Shown here piece by piece: positions 39,510-50,453 of a stretch of DNA of 64,000 nt. How positions within the stretch are numbered: position 1 is the stretch's first letter; each line of letters starts with the position of its first letter. The notes under the pieces are model-generated. The model worked only from the letters and a program-made list of their open reading frames with translations. It was not told where the DNA came from and ran no database searches. The translations under genes were made by a program, and so were the position numbers. Source of the stretch: Camarhynchus parvulus (lineage: Eukaryota > Chordata > Aves > Passeriformes > Thraupidae); the NCBI RefSeq assembly GCF_901933205.1, contig NC_044571.1:71177689-71241688 (forward strand), written 5' to 3'.

Positions 39510-40250
39510 TGTTGTGAATCCTGATTTGGGCTGACTATGCCAATTTGTCATGAGTGACTGGCTTAGGTCACTTATACAAATCACCATCAAGTGTATCAGT
39601 AAAAGCAGGTTTAATGCAAATCTGTAAAAGCACCACCATGTTCCATGTCAGGGTTCAATACTTACTACATGGATGAAACATTAAAAAAAATCAGATTAGA
39701 ATCAATTAAGAATTATTTTCAGAGGCAAGGGTGCAAGAGGGTTTAGCAGCACTTAATCTTTGTCTAATATACAAAGTGATTCAATAGGATTTACTACAAT
39801 TATAAGATGACTTAATTATAGATTTGAGATAGTAACACTCATATTACACTTGCTAGAGGGTATTTGAATCCATTCAATTGCTCAGACACAAGGACATAAA
39901 GTATTTACCAGGGTACTTGCTAAAAATTCCCCTTCGGTGTCAGTGAAAAACTCATGTCAAATGTCTTGGGGTTTCTTAGGAGGTGAGAGTTGAGTCTCAA
40001 GAGCTGGGGGCACCAGCCCAGGTCCTGTTGTCTCTGTCGGGTTCCTCTGAATTTTACAAACCCAAAGAGTTTGGGAGCTCTGATAGGCATCCCTACAGTG
40101 GGAGATGCTGCTGCAGTCCACTGCAGTCCTGGAGAGCTCAGAGGGCCTCACTTAGGACTGCTCTTTACAGGACTGCAAGATGATAAGCATTCACCATCTA
40201 CAAAATTTCCCTCCTGAGGTCAGTAATTACTGGAGTTTCCAAAACAATCA
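39510..40250 (-). mobile_element. Candidate LTR, minus strand, inserted beside an older repeat
   Basis: On the minus strand this ends with GGATTCACAACA, a typical ...CA LTR terminus. About 100 bp before that end is a variant polyadenylation signal ATTAAA (plus 39610-39615), followed by a region that would be U5. A minus-strand start at 40250 (TGATTG) would give a TG...CA element, and GAGAT occurs at both 39504-39508 and 40251-40255. That duplication is perfect only if one extra C belongs to the left end. A longer version ending at 40469, with AGATC on both sides, is also possible. The family was not identified and the boundaries are uncertain. Confidence 0.45.
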
Positions 40251-42060
40251 GAGATAGTTTCCAATATAACTAGATATTGTTTTCAAAACTCCAGCCACAA
40301 TGAATGGTACCATTTTCCTCTGGCTGTGGTTCAGGTAGGAAGATTTCCAAGGCTGTATCAGGCTGTAATGGCTCTCTTTACTTGCAATCTGCCATTTTAT
40401 TGGTGCGCTGTTAATAAACCACAAAATATTACACAACTTAACGACACTGATAACTTTCGATACAATGTTAGATCCTTTAAAAAACCAAAATGAGTCGGAT
40501 TTTCTTGCCTTTTTTTTGTTTGTTTGTTTATTTTTTTTTTGTTGGGGAAGTAGTCTATTCTTTTTATAATTTTGGAATTGCATTCCTAAACCTGGAGATG
40601 AATGGAAATTTTCTCATGAATTTTTAACTGCACAAGGAACCCTAGATATTTCACAAGAGTACAGATGAATTAAAACTCCTAGTATAGAAATTAAACTCCA
40701 AGTATACTAATAATTCCTGAGAATTACTTGCTCCATACTTTCTTTTAGCTATGGTTCTCAATGTGGACATATCAAAACATAAGAACAAGGCTTTACCTTG
40801 CTGCTTTGTGCTTTCTTTTCTCCATAATGTAGTTCCAAATACAATATAGAGTTATAAGTGTTGGAACCCTGTAATGTATTTTTCCCATCTGCTTTCACAT
40901 CATCACAACATTGTGTTCCTATAAATTGTTTTTTTCTGCCTCACTCCCACATTTCAAATAGTTGTATGATTGTAAGAAAAACTGTTTAAAGGTTTACCTT
41001 AAAGGGTGTACCAAGGGTGGACCTTGGCTTTGTGACTTGATTCACCATTATAACAATGCCAAAAGTGATAGCTTCATTTTATCAGTATGTTAAAGTGATT
41101 TGCTTTGTAATAAAGGAAACCACCACAACACATTTATTTGTTAAGCTTTGGCTTTGAAAATTAAATTATAAATACAATTGAAATAATTATTTTCTGCAGT
41201 ACTTACCTCACAGTGAGGAGCAAAGAGCGTGGGACACAACATTCTTGAACTTTTTTTCCTGCCCAAATTTTAGTACCAATTAAATAGAGGGTGTTTCTTG
41301 GCTGGTTTATCCCACCTGCAGGTTCACTGATTCATGGCTGGCTGGAGCCAGTGTGCATCCTCCAGCACCATCTGCAGTTAAAACACAGGTATTATTATAT
41401 ACTAACAGAAATAATCACCAGAGGCCGAAGTTCCTGTCAGGGATATGATATAATCTGTAAAGTCAGTATTAAAACTGGTCACTTTGGAAGCAACAGAAGT
41501 GTAATTTCTGCTATTCACTTTCCTTCTTTTATGAAAATAAAAGAACGTGTGACATATAAAACAACTTTCTCTAAGCTGTTTTGTAGCTTTTTGAAGAATT
41601 TAATTATTAAAATTTGAAGAGAGATCCTTCTAGATTAATCTTTGAACATAAAGGCTGACTCTCCATTGGACTACTGAGATGAAATTAAGAGGGAAGAGCA
41701 GCCAGCAGGGAGCTGATTGCAGGTCCTTGATCTCCAACATGTGTCCCCACAGTATGTTAAAAAGTCATAGGGGTTACCTTTAAATATTTGAGAGTAGAGA
41801 TGTACGCCCAGCGTGATGCCACAGCCCAACCCTTGTACCAGCTACCAGTTTTGCAGCAGGAGAGCCAGCAAAGCCATGAGGACAGTCCATTCTTTCAGTT
41901 CTTAATTTTACCTTAGTGGACATACCTCTAGGCTGAGGAAAGTCTTCAGGCAGAGTCCCCTGCTGCCTCAGAAAACCTGAACCTATCAGTTCTGTGAGAT
42001 AAACTGAGATTCTCAGATGAACTGAGTCTGCAAGAGCTTAACAGCACCCACCCATATCCT
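40251..42060. other. AT-rich sequence, no gene recognised
   Basis: No gene. The first 220 bases may still belong to the preceding LTR candidate if its longer boundary is right. A 111-codon minus-strand frame at 40248-40583 lies partly in that zone and is lysine/asparagine-rich at its start because of a T-rich tract (TTTG units near 40520). It is not called. Confidence 0.5.
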
Positions 42061-42400
42061 GGAGAGGAGAGGAGAGGAGAGGAGAGGAGAGGAGAGGAGA
42101 GGAGAGGAGAGGAGAGGAGAGGAGAGGAGAGGAGAGGAGAGGAGAGGAGAGGAGAGGAGAGGAGAGGAGAGGAGAGGAGAGGAGAGGAGAGGAGAGGAGA
42201 GGGAGGAGGAGAGGAGAGGAGAGAGAGAGGAGAGGGAGAGGAGAGGAGAGGAGAGGGAGGGAGGGAGGGAGAGGGGGAGGGAGGAGAGGGAGAGGAGAGG
42301 GAGGGAGGGAGGGAGGGGAGGGAGGAGAGGAGGAGGGAGAGGAGAGGAGAGGAGAGGAGAGGAGAGGAGAGGAGAGGAGAGGAGAGGAGAGGAGGAGAGG
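42061..42400. repeat. 340-bp polypurine GGAGA-type array
   Basis: Every base from 42061 to 42400 on the plus strand is A or G. The first 140 bases are 28 perfect GGAGA units. The middle (about 42200-42340) is degenerate, with GGGA, GAGA and GGGAGG variants. The last part returns to GGAGA units. Mirror-symmetric homopurine tracts of this size are known to be able to form triplex (H-DNA), and the GGG-bearing middle could support G-quadruplexes; neither is shown here. All three minus-strand frames stay open across it because no stop codon can occur in CTCCT repeats. Confidence 0.98.
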
Positions 42401-43147
42401 TACTTGTGGTGCACATTTGTAAGGCAAAGGCCACAATAGGAAATATTTTCAGTTTGCCATATTTATTCTTACATTTTATCTTTGATTTCCTCCTGAGTCC
42501 GCACTGAAGAACTGTTTGGGCAGGATGTTACCATGCACTGGGGTGCTAGAGGTGCTAAAGGCTCCTAGCATGGTTGCTGACAGATGAAGGTACAAAAACT
42601 CTTCATAAAATTTTAATATGGGAACTTTGACATTTTCACCTGGCTACATGCCAGCTGAGACACTCTTCTGCTTGCACATCAATCTCCCCCATTTCTGATT
42701 TTTAAGCAAATAGGTCATTCTAGTTTGTCTTACCTTCCTCAGAAAAGTCAGATGTTATAAGCAGAAAAATCTTTCAGAAGTTTCCCAGTTTAAGTCAGTG
42801 TAGAACAAACAATGACAAAAACAAGAGTGAGAGTCAAAGGTAAATAGAAAACATACCTACTTGCACATATATATTGATATGTTTATAGGAAGGTGAGGTG
42901 TGCCACAAGAGGATGGGCTGTGCTGTTTGCCTCTCTTCTCTAATTAATTGCCTTGGTGTCAGGGAACTATCCCATCCATATCTAGTTGCCAGTTCAATTC
43001 TTTAAAGTTTTCTGTCACCGCTTAACCACTGGTCACCAGTGTCAGAAGCTGTTTAACATTTACCTATGCTTGGAAAAGCAGAGTTGTGAGGGTACAAATA
43101 AATCAGTCTGGTCTTATTAATGGTGTTAGTGAAAGGCTCTGATCAGG
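42401..43147. other. Sequence without a recognised gene
   Basis: Nothing nameable was seen. Its last five bases (TCAGG, 43143-43147) are the left target duplication of the solo LTR. Confidence 0.55.
43143..43147. repeat. Left target-site duplication TCAGG
   Basis: Immediately precedes the TG of the solo LTR and is identical to the five bases after its CA end. Confidence 0.88.
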
Positions 43148-43294
43148 TGTCTTGGTTTGGAAAGACAGGTGTCTGCTAAGGAAGGCAGGAGCCTCCCCTG
43201 AAATGCAAAAATGTAAACCCCCTCCCTCCAAATTGTTATAAATTTGAAATTAAGGGGCTCTCAGGCAAAAATATGGGAGCAGGAATAACAGTTC

Positions 43295-43300
43295 TTTATT
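43295..43300 (-). promoter_or_regulatory. LTR polyadenylation signal AATAAA
   Basis: A canonical AATAAA on the LTR sense strand, placed about 147 bp before the 3' terminus, as expected at the R/U5 boundary. It defines the LTR as minus-strand. Whether it is still used is unknown. Confidence 0.75.
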
Positions 43301-43570
43301 AGGGAAGAAAATAAAAAGATAAAATAAACAATGCAGTTAACCAAAACAACACTGACAGAGTCAGAACACAACCTGACACCCTGTTGGTCAGGGTGTTGGC
43401 AGCAGTCCAATTGGAACTGTGGCTGCAGTCCTCCTGGAGTGTCAGGGGTGGTTTTGTTGGAGCAGTGATCCTGTAGAAGGGTATAGTCTTCCTCTGAAGA
43501 TTCAGTGGAAGAGGCAGCCGTCCCTCTGGGAAAGCCAGTGGAGAAAGCTGCGCTGGTGTTCCAGAAGCTC

Positions 43571-43576
43571 ATTATA
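43571..43576 (-). promoter_or_regulatory. LTR TATA-like box
   Basis: TATAAT on the minus strand within GATATAATGAG, at a position consistent with a U3 promoter upstream of the AATAAA signal. Inferred from motif and spacing only. Confidence 0.45.
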
Positions 43577-43799
43577 TCTGGGTAGGAATGCTTGGCTCCT
43601 CCCTCTGGGTGGAGCATCTCACAACGGGATGGTGTAGTTCTTATCAGTCATGCAGTGACCCTCAATAGCCTGTTATCAGCAGATGTCTCCCTGGAGGGAG
43701 CAGTCGTGTTGGAAGGGATAAGGAAAACTGCCCACTTAACAGAAGACAACTGCCATACAGATGGCAAATAGAATACAATTTTCTTGGCAATCCAGGACA

Positions 43800-43804
43800 T
43801 CAGG
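43800..43804. repeat. Right target-site duplication TCAGG
   Basis: Immediately follows the CA end of the solo LTR and is identical to the left copy. Confidence 0.88.
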
Positions 43805-46314
43805 GCAGCGAAGAACAAAGATTTACTTCAAGTCCCTGTAACCAGCAGTTTATAAATACAAAGTATATAGATATGAATGTTTCAGAGCATAAAGACAAAT
43901 GTAACTAATGAAGTTTTGGAAGAATTTCTTCTACTGTGACTTCATTTCATAATTGTTCAGTATAAAATTTCTTGCCTTCATCTCTGAATCATCCCATTTG
44001 TGGACTTCAACAGTGTGTGATACTCTGTGCAGCTCTGATCTGAACTGGTTAGAAGTACACTGTGTGCCTGACTTTAGTTGCCTTCCAGATCTTGCGAAAT
44101 GTTTTACTGATGTACAAAAAAAAGGGGAAAATATGGGTCAAGAATGGGAATTTCTTCATCATTTTATTTCAAATATTAACATTGAAGCGAGTGGCAATTA
44201 GCAAATCTCCAAATGGGAAGATATGATCTCTGCAAGGACTATTTAAGAAGCTGATGCATCCCAGACATAAACAGTGGCACTGGGATGTCTTAGCCTTTCT
44301 CTCCAGGATTTTCAAGCAGTTTTTATGTCCAGATTAGCTTTTGGCCACTGCTGTGCTCTGAATTTGCATTTTCATGCACCTGTTATGCTTCTCAAATCCC
44401 TTTTTCTCAGATGTCATTCCCCTAATTGAAGGGGAAATTCCAACAGCAATGGTAACTTGTGACCAAGGCATGATCTGGCACAGAGGACAAGAAGGCCCAT
44501 CTGCAGAAGCATTTAAACTAGATGGAAACAAGTATGCCAGGGACAGAACTCTAACAGGGAGTAAAATTTGCTTAGGAGATAAGAAATGCTGCAGTATTGT
44601 CTTGCACCAATTGTGCAATATGCTCAGGGGAATATACTACACTTTTGGTAAACAGACCTGACAGTGGGGGATGAGTGATCTACCTCATGCCAACACCCAC
44701 AGGACTGGTGCTGGGATGAGTGCGTGTAAGGAATCAGCTCTTGCTGCATCTTTGCATCCTGCTTGCAGAACCACTTAGTAGGGCTCTGTCCAATCCATTG
44801 CTCATCAAATCTTTTTATATTTAATCAAAAATGTATGTTTAATTTTCCTCAAGGGATACAATAAAAATTTTACAACAAAATTTATGATTTCTGGTCCACC
44901 AGGGTATGTGGAATGATTGTTTTTCCCACCTGTACGTGTCGCTTTGTGTGCATGAAAAGCTGGTGCAGTGCTTCCAGGCTATTTAGTGGCCTAAAGGCTC
45001 CTTTCCTGTCTCTCTTGCCTACAGCAAACCACGGCTTTCTCTTTGATTACAGCAACTCTGAACTAGGCACAAAAACTCCTGGGGTAGGGACTAGATTGAA
45101 GTTTTGAAATAACTCTGTCACTTCTGTTCCTAACATAAACTTTATGGATTTTCAAATGTCTTCTACTCTACTCAACAAAAAAACAAACCAAACAAACCAT
45201 CACATTGGTCTTCACTATATTTTCTGAATTTTCCAGAGTAAAGTTACCCTGCATGGGAAAGATGCCCTGAGCTCACAAAAACCTGGTTTAAGCACAGTTT
45301 CTAAAAGTAGACATAAACACAGTCACCATAGATCAACACAAATTATCAGCAAGGGTCACCCAAACTTGAAATTATAACTCAGATCATGCAGGTTACCACA
45401 CCTTCTCCAAAAATTATTAATTCTATCAGCATGTCATCACTATGACTCAATGAGATACAGATCAAAGCAAACTCATTATATAGGCATGGGCAAAACAGGA
45501 GTCCCTTGAGTACTGAAAAACTGTCCTTTTATACAGCTAGAAGGATACAGGGGATTGCACAATCTGATTGCATTATTCAAAGTACTGTAAGTGGATAAAA
45601 CAGCCTGCATCTGTCTCTGATCTGAGGCTTTCAAGTTCATTTAAACCTGAAACGTTTCATCAGTTGGAGAGAAGAAGGAAAAGCCTGGCGTAGAAACACC
45701 AGCTGAATTAATCTGAATGCTGGGCTCCTGGGAGCATAACTGGGAGTATCACATGTCCTAATTTATTAACCTTAAATCTTGCAGAAATGTGGGCAGAAGA
45801 AGGAAACTTAGTTTTCAGATTAACCTACCTATTAAAATGGAAATTCACTTACTTTTCACCCCGTCTATATCTGACAATGGGCTGAGTTCTATGTTTACCT
45901 ACTAAGTGTGCATTACACAAAATGTTTTCTCCAAGAATGAGATTTATTCCCCTGTTTCTTCATTTTTCCAAGGAAAAAATGTGATACAAATTTTGTGTAT
46001 CAAATTTTATACAACAAGATACAAATTTGTGGCACCTGAAACAAGTGAAAAGTGATATGGTTAGTGTTGGATGCTCAATTACTAAGGAAACCTTTTTGTT
46101 TTCATCTCTTTCCACACCCCTAGTAGGACACATGAATAGAAAAATGAAAGACAAGAAAAACCCAAAACAGTAAGCAGATATTTTTTTAAGATCATCTTAA
46201 TTCCCAGATTTAAGATGATTTCTAGTACTTAGTTAGTAGAATAAGTTCTATTAGGTTCTTCCTTTCCCCCTCCTGCCGTTCTCTGTTAATAAAAGATATT
46301 AGGTGCAGTCCTAG
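43805..46314. other. Unique sequence, no gene recognised
   Basis: No supported exon. A 95-codon plus-strand frame at 44374-44661 and an 82-codon frame at 43953-44201 show no recognisable domain. Near 45970-46030 the motif GATACAAATTT occurs twice and is partly inverted between the two. Nothing further can be said. Confidence 0.5.
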
Positions 46315-47265
46315 GAGAGTGAGAGTCTTGAAGTTCAGTGCTGTGGTCAACACTGTCTGACATCTTCATTCATCACTTGGCTGATGGGAAGAATGCACCC
46401 TCAGCAAGTTTGCAGAAGATGCACAACTGGGAATCATCTGGCTGATGTACCAGATTGCTGTACTGCCACTCAGAGGGGCCTCAGCAGGATGGATAAATCA
46501 GCCAGCGGAAACCTCCTCTTGCTACGCAAAGAGAAATGTCAAGTTCTGTGTGTGGAGAAGAATTGTGGTACACACCTGTGTTGGCTGGGCACTGACTGGC
46601 AGGAAAGCAGCTTTGCAGAGAAGGCCCTGGGGATCTGGGGAAAAGTCAGCAGAACAAGACCTGTCAATACATCCTTTAGCAAAGCAGGCAAACAGCCTCC
46701 TTGTCTGCACTAGGAGGACATTTGTCACTACTCAGCACTGGTGAGACACATCTAGAATACTAGGTCCACATCTGGGCTTCTGGGCGCAAGACAGGTATGG
46801 ACTTCTGGCAGAAAATCCAGCAGAGGGCCATGGGGATGGTTAAAGGATTGGAGCACTTGGCATATGAAGACAAGCTGAGAAAACTGAGACCATTCCGCCT
46901 AGAGAAGACAAGGCTGGGCATCTCATCAAGATGTATAAATACCTGATGGGGGAATAGAGTTAAAGAAGAGAGAGACAGACTCTCCTGAGTAAATGCTTTC
47001 TGACAGGACAAGAGGCTATGGACACAAAACACATGAAATTTTATCTAAATGTGGAAAAAACTTTCTATTGTGAGAGGGATCAAACACTGGAATAGTCTGT
47101 CTAGAGAGGTTGTGGAATTTTCATTTTAAAACCTATTCAAAATCTCACTTGACATGACCCTGAGCAACCTCCTCTAGACAATCCTTCTTTGAGCAGGGGA
47201 TTGGACTGGATGATTTTCAGACCTGTCTCCTATCACCAGCTACTCTAAGAGTCTGTGAATCCTGC
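46315..47265 (+). mobile_element. CR1 LINE fragment, longest plus-strand copy
   Basis: It runs from the end of the reverse transcriptase to the 3' UTR. The first blocks correspond to the segment around the RT catalytic motif (CATCTTCATTCATCACTTGG, then CACCCTCAGCAAGTTTGCAG), but the frame there is already broken. Later blocks include GACTGGCAGGAAAGCAGCTT, CACTACTCAGCACTGGTGAG, CATATGAAGACAAGCTGAG, GATGTATAAATACCTGATGG, GAGAGGTTGTGGA and a final GAGCAGGGGATTGGACTGGA. The tail is only a weak GTCTGTGAATCCTG. Two overlapping frames at 46384-46744 are frameshifted remnants of CR1 coding sequence. It is a third CR1 type compared with the CTATT-tail and ATTCTATG-tail copies. Confidence 0.92.
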
Positions 47266-50200
47266 ATTGCTTCTTACAAAACAAGTTTTTCTTGTGTCTT
47301 ATTAACACCCAACTTGCAAGGGCAGTGAACATTCAGCACAGCTGCAGGCTTCCAGAAATTCTTCCTTAGCAACTACTCCATCTGAAAATTCTCATAATTT
47401 TTTTTGAGTCCTGGGATGCTTTTAGTGTCATTGTCACAGCTAGGAGCACAGGCCCAGTGGACATCACAGGGACAAATCAGAAGCTATGTCTGTTTAAAGA
47501 TATGAATACATGGATTTCTTTTCTATGACATTTGGTACATCTGTCACAAAACAGGAATTGAAAGAACAAAATAATATGTTCCAGTATATGTACGTTGGTA
47601 GTCTGAGTTAAAATACTGGCACAGTTCAGAAATTTTAAAGGGAAAAAAAGACAATAAGTGTTGTTCAGTGCTTCTTCCTCCTTCCTACTTCCCACAAAAA
47701 GCCCCACCCAATGTTTTCTAGGCTAGAAATATCCAAGAAAGGAATTAGAGACAAAAGTCTTTAAATATACTTTAGAATACTATCTATTTCTCTTTCCTCC
47801 TTCACTGATATACACATTTTTCCACAGTCAATTTTTATCTCTGGTTTCAAGCACAGAGGAAAATGTGTTCAGTCTGACTTGTTCTTCTGAACTGATAAGA
47901 ATTCATTTGATTTGTTTTCACCTTCTGCTTTTCAATTTGTTTTTCAATTCTTTTGTACCACCTGCTTTCAGAATACTTAGAGTTAGATCCCCCTCAAAAA
48001 ACTTTTCCCTACTTAAAGAAAAATCACTGATTTTTACATACTTGCCAAAAATCCACGGTCCCAGGTAATCTCACCTCTTAGCAAGGCATGCATGAATTTT
48101 GAAAGAAATATAAAAATGGAAAAAATTATGGCGATCCCAATCTAGTGCTGCAGATTAATATAGTTTTGTAAAATTTGCCTAGTTATTTCTGTTGTCAATA
48201 CAGTTTTTGCTAGTCATGCTGATCTAAACAGGTGGTGTCAAAACCGTTTGTTATATAAAGCTAAAATACTGAGAAAGTGAAAAATACATATGTTTGCTTC
48301 ACATCTTCAAAACTGCTACAGGAAGTTCAAATTCCTATAACTCTGTCAAATCCTGATTTTCTCGCATTTAAAAATTAAGTCAGAAGAGAGCAAGCTGTTC
48401 TGGGTAGAGCTGGATGGAAAGCATTTCCCACATGGTCAGCTCTCCCTTGCACTTCCACTAAGATGAGTTAGGAAGAGGAGAAAAAAGAAAAGAAATGTAG
48501 CAGTTGCTTTTAGCCTGACTCAGGCAGTTTAATGGTTGCTGAATAAGCAACTTTTATTAGCTCTCAAATCTGCAAGTGTGTTTTCCCCTTTGCTCAGGGC
48601 AGAGTTTTATTTGTATTACAAATAACTACAGTTATGCTTTGAAACCTCCAAAGGCAGCAACAGTTTTCTTCCAATGTGTTGACTCAAGCTTTAAAAATTG
48701 TCTGAGGTCTGACAAGAGGAGGTGCAAGCCACTATCCCCTGTCCTGAGTGTTAATCCTGTCCTGAGACCAGTCAGGGGTGGGAACAGAACAGCAACAGTC
48801 AAAACAGAATACTCATTTTGGGAGTTTTAAGCACATAGACTCATCATCTGCATTGAAACACAGAAGAGGTATCCTTAAGGGCTAAAGTAGATCTGTCTAA
48901 GAAATATGAGATTATAATCTGCAGTTACTGCAATTGGAACAAAAAGAGGCTTACAACAACGTGTGCAATTTTTTTCTTTTAAAATCATGCCAGTCAGCTA
49001 GATCTGCTTTTTTTTTCTTCAGGGTGAAGAAATCTGAACTTCAGAGAAAGGTTTCTGTGTAGCGCTCATTTGTTTAGAATTGGAAGTAACAGGCTTGTCA
49101 CATGAGCTCTCAAAAACAAGTCTTCAGTGTAAATTCTGCCCATCACCTTTTCTTTTGTGATCTCCTACCATTGTGTACGACCTATTCTGTAGCACCTGGT
49201 TGAGCATGGAGGAGGAGTACTGGACTGAACAGCAGATCCCAGCCTTCAGGTTGTGGCGCTGAGGAGCTGGATGGGGAGGAGAGAGCTGGGGAGAGTGATA
49301 AATCTGAACCCAAGCTGCTTTTGCAGACTGTCACATCTCCTGCACTGAAGAAGATACATGAGAAACTTTCCCAGCCCTGTTGTGGCATTTGCTTCCAGGC
49401 TTCTGCCTGCAGACTGAGCTCATGTGTCCCTGCCTTGTCTGAGGGGGCTGTCGGCACAGCAGGACCTTTTGGTGGAATGTTACTGCACAGTCATCTTTGT
49501 TTTTGTGGGGGGTTCTTCTGCCTTTGGGAATGCTGTCTGCTTGCAGACCTTTCCCTCCAAGGGCAAGCTGCATTTCATTATAGTTCGCTATCTGAGCTGA
49601 TGCATTAAGAGCATGTAGATTGTGAAGAAAATATAAAGAGGTGCTGTGTGCTTCTTCCCTGGTCTGAAGATCTGATGCAGGCATGTCACTGGTCAGGTCA
49701 CCTGTGGTGAATGCAGTGTAGGAAGCAGTGAGGAATATGGTCTGTTTTATAAGAATGCTGAGATCAATGCCCAGGACTGGTAGGCAAAAACAAAGGTCAT
49801 TTGGGAGGCTTATGGAAAGATTGAAAAGGTGTTCCAACTTACTCAGCAATTGAGGTCTCAGAAAAGAGCTGTGTAAGGATAAAAAGAGCAGGCTGAAGAA
49901 TACCATTTGTGTTTGCTCTTGCCACCCAGCAGCAGCATGTCAGTGGAAGCTTAGCCCTACAGTATGATAGAACAGCAGCAAGTCAGCAACTGGAGAAAAG
50001 TGCAATTGCTTTGTCTGTCTGCTCCTGCCCCACGTAACTAAAGCATCCTGTGAAATAGCTGTCCGTGAAGAACTATAGCAGTGCAAGGAAAACTGAACAC
50101 TTTGCAAGGAAATGGTTAAAACTGCGTGGGAGAGAGGAGGGTGATGGTGAGCGGTGGGATGGTGCTCCCTGGTGGAAGCAGAACACCGCCTGATCTACCA

Positions 50201-50338
50201 GGCAAAAGGCATCCTGGGTTACCTGTTCTCAGTGCCAGCATGCAAAAAGCAGGAGCTTAAGCTGCCAGGAGTGGTATACTCTGCAGAACTATTTAATCTG
50301 CTGGACTTCAGGTGGAAATGGGAGCTGCAAAACAGTTT
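47266..50338. other. Unique sequence, no gene recognised
   Basis: No exon that I can defend. A 191-codon minus-strand frame at 49331-49906 is one of the longest non-repeat frames in the window. Its translation starts with a hydrophobic stretch and then becomes unremarkable, with no domain. It is treated as probable chance and noted as such. Confidence 0.5.
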
Positions 50339-50453
50339 GGAGAGGAGAGGAGAGGAGAGGAGAGGAGAGGAGAGGAGAGGAGAGGAGAGGAGAGGACAGG
50401 ACAGGACAGGACAGGACAGGACAGGACAGGACAGGACAGGACAGGACAGGACA
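50339..50453. repeat. Compound pentanucleotide array (GGAGA)11(GGACA)12
   Basis: Eleven perfect GGAGA units (50339-50393) switch in phase to twelve perfect GGACA units (50394-50453), 115 bp in total. A single G-to-C change in the unit appears to have spread to all later units. The overlapping frames at 50154-50510 are open because neither unit creates stops in some frames, and they are not genes. Confidence 0.98.

Larger units (their letters stand above)
43148..43799 (-). mobile_element. Solo LTR of an endogenous retrovirus, 652 bp
   Basis: The sequence begins TGTCTTGGTTTGG and ends CAATCCAGGACA on the plus strand, so both ends are TG...CA. It is flanked by a perfect 5-bp direct repeat TCAGG (43143-43147 and 43800-43804). 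Transcription sense is the minus strand: a TATAAT-like box (plus 43571-43576) is followed about 270 bp later by AATAAA (plus TTTATT, 43295-43300), which leaves about 147 bp of downstream LTR. No gag, pol or env sequence flanks it, so it is a recombined solo LTR. A 5-bp duplication fits ERVL-like or some class II elements. I recall a closely similar LTR in songbird genomes but do not name the family. Confidence 0.92.

Noticed and set aside
41946..42436. Three overlapping minus-strand frames of 132-162 codons, rich in Ser, Leu and Pro
   Set aside because: They are open only because a pure CTCCT-type repeat cannot contain stop codons in any of the three frames; the peptides are translations of the polypurine tract.
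43261..43617. 118-codon minus-strand frame inside the solo LTR
   Set aside because: Its first ATG lies upstream of the LTR TATA-like box and its second falls within it, so the LTR's own transcript would not carry a usable start; the frame is most likely a chance feature of the LTR.
46191..46219. 10-bp perfect inverted repeat (ATCATCTTAA / TTAAGATGAT) with 9-nt loop
   Set aside because: An inverted repeat of this size is expected by chance about once or twice in 64 kb, and no element boundary or terminator context supports it.
46384..46744. Two overlapping plus-strand frames of 99-109 codons
   Set aside because: They are frameshifted pieces of the CR1 reverse transcriptase C-terminal region, not a host gene.
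49331..49906. 191-codon minus-strand open frame
   Set aside because: No recognisable domain, no start context or splice partners; the hydrophobic N-terminal stretch alone is not evidence of a signal peptide in intergenic DNA.
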